This document shows, in pieces, positions 61,514-64,000 of a DNA stretch of 64,000 nucleotides; within the stretch, counting starts at the first letter, position 1; each line of letters starts with the position of its first letter. Where the stretch lies: positions 15,377 through 79,376 of the forward strand of contig DKPJ01000010.1 of NCBI GenBank assembly GCA_002480085.1, read 5' to 3'. A program made the translations under genes and the position numbers. The notes beneath the pieces are model-generated. The model was not told where the DNA came from, did not search any database, and saw nothing but the letters and a program-made list of their open reading frames with translations. The stretch is from Enterobacteriaceae bacterium UBA7338 (lineage in GTDB: Bacteria; Pseudomonadota; Gammaproteobacteria; Enterobacterales; Enterobacteriaceae).

Positions 61514-62305
61514 TCAGAACGGGTAGTCGTTATAACCCATCTGCTCGGAGATCTTACGCGCTGCGGTATGCAGCATCTCCACATACTCATGCAGACGCTC
61601 TTCAGAGAAGCGCAGCGTCGGGAAGGAGATGCTCAGACCGGCGATGACAACGCCAAAACGGTCAAAGACCGGCACGCCGATGCAGCGCAGCCCCTCTTCC
61701 TGCTCTTCGTTATCTTCACCGTAGCCCTGTTCGCGGACGGTATCCAGCACCGGCAGCAGTTCGTCGGTGGTGGTGATGGTGCGATCGGTGCTGCGCTTGT
61801 ACTCAACGCCGTCGAGGATCTGCTTAACTTCCTCACGATCGCGCCAGGCCAGCAGCACTTTACCAATGGCGGTGCTGTAGAGCGGGTTGCGGCGGCCGAT
61901 ACGGGAGTACATGCGCAGGTTGTACATGGAGTCGATTTTATGGATGTAGACAATGCTGTCCTCATCCAGCGCCCCGAGGTGCACCGTCTCTTTGGTCAGG
62001 CGCGACAGCTCACGCATCTGGATATCGGCGCTGCGAATCAAATCAACGTTTTGCAGTGCACGCGCGCCAAGCTCAAACAGCTTCAGCGTCAGGGAGTACT
62101 TCTCTGACTCCCCCTCCTGGGCCACATAGCCAAGGGATTTCATCGTCTGCAAAAAGCGGTAGACGGTGCTTTTTGACATCATCACACGCTGCGACAGTTC
62201 AGTAATGCCAATTTCCCGCTCTTCCCCGAGCGCCTGCAGAATGCCAAAGACCTTCAATACTGAAGAGACAGAATCTGGCTGCTTGTCCAAATCTGCGATT
62301 GCCAT
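61514..62305 (-). CDS. kdgR: IclR-family repressor KdgR
   Basis: The 263-residue regulator has an N-terminal winged helix (ITELSQRVMMSKSTVYRFLQ) and a C-terminal effector domain (RNPLYSTAIGKVLLAWR, EEQEEGLRCIGVPVFDRFG). KdgR represses pectin and 2-keto-3-deoxygluconate catabolic genes. GAGGTGATTA precedes the ATG. It is divergent from yebQ. The yobH gene found next to kdgR in E. coli is not present. Confidence 0.96.
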   Translation of the reverse strand: MAIADLDKQPDSVSSVLKVFGILQALGEEREIGITELSQRVMMSKSTVYRFLQTMKSLGYVAQEGESEKYSLTLKLFELGARALQNVDLIRSADIQMRELSRLTKETVHLGALDEDSIVYIHKIDSMYNLRMYSRIGRRNPLYSTAIGKVLLAWRDREEVKQILDGVEYKRSTDRTITTTDELLPVLDTVREQGYGEDNEEQEEGLRCIGVPVFDRFGVVIAGLSISFPTLRFSEERLHEYVEMLHTAARKISEQMGYNDYPF

Positions 62306-62482
62306 TAATCACCTCATCGCGAGTGTTTTATAAAAATTAGAATTGGTTTTTATTATAATTTCGTCGGGGGTCGCCCGCAATGGCAGTTTGTTAACTTCGT
62401 TACAAATCTGCGATATAAAAAGGCAGCCGGACTGGTAGAATCCTTCTCACGATAATAATTTCACCATAAACGTATAATTCCC

Positions 62483-63853
62483 ATGGATAAATCATTTTCC
62501 GACGGCCTGCCGATCCCGCAGCGCTACGGGGCGATACTGACCATCATCATTGGCATTGCCATGGCGGTGCTTGACGGCGTTATCACCAACGTGGCGCTGC
62601 CGACCATTGCCAGCGATCTGCATGTCTCCCCGGCCAGCTCGATTTGGGTGGTCAACGCCTACCAGATTGCCATTGTTATCTCCCTGCTCTCCTTTGCGTT
62701 TTTGGGGGATATGTTTGGCTATCGGCGGGTTTACCAGTGCGGGCTGGCGTTTTTTACCGTCACCTCGTTTCTCTGCGCCCTCTCCGACTCGCTTACCATG
62801 CTGACGCTTGCCCGTATCGCGCAGGGCTTTGGCGGTGCGGCGCTGATGAGCGTCAATACGGCCCTGATTCGGCTGATCTACCCCCAGCGTAGCCTGGGAC
62901 GCGGGATGGGCATCAACTCCTTCGTGGTGGCGGTCTCTTCGGCGGCGGGTCCCACTATCGCCGCGGCGATCCTCGCCGTGGGATCGTGGCAGTGGTTGTT
63001 TCTGATCAACGTGCCGCTGGGGATTATCTCCCTGCTGCTGGCGATGCGCTATCTGCCCGCTAACCCGCCGCGTCGCGGCACAACGCGCTTCGATCTCCCC
63101 AGCGCGGTGATGAACGCCCTCACCTTTGGCCTGCTGATCCTGGCGCTGGGTGGCTTTGCGCAGGGGCAGTCCCTGACGCTTATTGCTGCGGAAGTGGTGG
63201 CGATGCTGGTCATTGGCTACGTCTTTATTCGCCGCCAGCTTGGGCTGCCCGTACCGCTGCTGCCGGTGGATCTGCTGCGCATCCCGCTGTTTTCGCTCTC
63301 TATCTGCACCTCTATCTGTTCGTTCTGCGCCCAGATGCTGGCGTTGGTCTCCCTGCCCTTCTTCTTGCAAAGCGTGCTGGGGCGCAGTGAAGTTGAGACC
63401 GGGCTGCTGCTGACGCCGTGGCCGCTGGCAACGATGGTGATGGCCCCGCTGGCGGGTTATCTGATTGAGCGGGTTCATGCCGGGCTGCTGGGTGCGGTGG
63501 GGCTGGCGGTGATGGCTGCGGGACTGCTGGCGCTGGCGCTCCTACCCGCAACGCCGTCGGATATCGATATCATCTGGCGGATGATGCTCTGTGGCGCAGG
63601 CTTCGGGCTGTTCCAGTCGCCTAATAACCACACCATTATCACCGCCGCGCCCCGGCAGCGCAGCGGCGGCGCCAGCGGCATGCTGGGCACCGCGCGCCTG
63701 CTCGGGCAGAGCATCGGGGCGGCGCTGGTGGCGCTGATGTTTAACCTTTTCACCGACCATGCTACGCACGTTGCGCTGCTCTTTGCCGCCGTGCTGGCCA
63801 CCGTCGCCGCTACCGTCAGCGGCCTGCGGATGACGCAAAAACCGCAGGCATAA
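62483..63853 (+). CDS. yebQ: MFS transporter YebQ
   Basis: The 456-residue protein belongs to the DHA2 group of drug/proton exporters, with about 13-14 hydrophobic segments. Conserved pieces are MAVLDGVITNVALPTIASDL (helix 1), GDMFGYRRVY (2-3 loop) and GAALMSVNTALIRLIYP. It is divergent from kdgR, the same as E. coli yebQ. The substrate is unknown. Confidence 0.92.
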   Translation: MDKSFSDGLPIPQRYGAILTIIIGIAMAVLDGVITNVALPTIASDLHVSPASSIWVVNAYQIAIVISLLSFAFLGDMFGYRRVYQCGLAFFTVTSFLCALSDSLTMLTLARIAQGFGGAALMSVNTALIRLIYPQRSLGRGMGINSFVVAVSSAAGPTIAAAILAVGSWQWLFLINVPLGIISLLLAMRYLPANPPRRGTTRFDLPSAVMNALTFGLLILALGGFAQGQSLTLIAAEVVAMLVIGYVFIRRQLGLPVPLLPVDLLRIPLFSLSICTSICSFCAQMLALVSLPFFLQSVLGRSEVETGLLLTPWPLATMVMAPLAGYLIERVHAGLLGAVGLAVMAAGLLALALLPATPSDIDIIWRMMLCGAGFGLFQSPNNHTIITAAPRQRSGGASGMLGTARLLGQSIGAALVALMFNLFTDHATHVALLFAAVLATVAATVSGLRMTQKPQA

Positions 63854-63864
63854 AATCCTTAGCT

Positions 63865-64000
63865 TTCCCCGGTGGCGCTACGCTTACCGGGGCTACAGGC
63901 TCCGTAGGCCGGGTAAGGCGTCAGCCGCCACCCGGCATTGTTCTGCACCCACATGTCAGTCTGCATTCCCCGGTGGCGCTACGCTTACCGGGGCTACAGG
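63865..64000. repeat. REP/BIME cluster with a 35-bp direct repeat
   Basis: A 35-base stretch (TTCCCCGGTGGCGCTACGCT...GGCTACAGG) occurs identically at 63865-63899 and 63966-64000, flanking an inverted REP unit (GTAGGCCGGGTAAGGCG...CACCCGGCA). The element continues beyond the window edge. Confidence 0.85.

Overview
The window looks like a chromosomal segment of an Enterobacteriaceae member close to the Enterobacter, Leclercia, Lelliottia and Salmonella lineages. Dozens of proteins read almost residue for residue like their Escherichia coli counterparts (FadR, MinCDE, ManXYZ, CspC, YcgB). The DNA is rich in GC and genes are dense. Intergenic gaps carry enteric REP/BIME repeats. No insertion sequence, prophage, CRISPR array, tRNA or rRNA was seen. 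I cannot fix genus or species from the sequence alone.

Left part (about 1-19,050): accessory DNA. In order it holds a large protein with three beta/gamma-crystallin-like modules and an RCC1-like repeat block; a drug/metabolite transporter divergent from a ProP-like permease; a DUF3750 protein; GntR and MarR regulators, each followed by a short gene relic; a CmoA-like methyltransferase overlapping a membrane methyltransferase; a periplasmic aldehyde oxidase operon (paoABCD) with a cofactor cytidylyltransferase; and an unassigned three-gene operon encoding an SH3 lipoprotein, an exported four-cysteine protein and a membrane-anchored pseudokinase. That operon is the best candidate here for an undescribed system.

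Middle part (about 19,100-37,600): treA, a FoxA-like siderophore receptor, ymgE, ycgR, emtA, ldcA, cvrA, dadX-dadA, ycgB, fadR, dsbB, ycgN, ycgM, ycgL and minCDE. This is the E. coli 26-27 min order, with nhaB missing between fadR and dsbB. Themes are trehalose use, cell-wall recycling, D-alanine metabolism, fatty-acid control, disulphide formation and division-site choice.

Right part (about 37,600-64,000): rnd, fadD, yeaY, tsaB, yoaA, yoaB, yoaH, pabB, nudL, sdaA, yoaD, yoaE, manXYZ, yobD, mntP, rlmA, a second PBP3-type transpeptidase, cspC-yobF, a metallo-beta-lactamase-fold hydrolase, yebO, mgrB, kdgR and yebQ. This is the E. coli 40-41 min order with two extra genes (the PBP3 paralogue and the hydrolase) and without yobH. 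The direct minE-rnd junction differs from E. coli K-12, where those genes lie far apart.

Regulatory DNA that can be read directly includes a flagellar sigma-28 promoter before ycgR, a FadR operator before fadD, an Mlc/NagC-type palindrome before manX, two MntR boxes plus a Fur-like site and a yybP-ykoY manganese riboswitch before mntP, and a hairpin just upstream of the sdaA ribosome binding site. Two small genes, mgrB and yobF, were found by eye.
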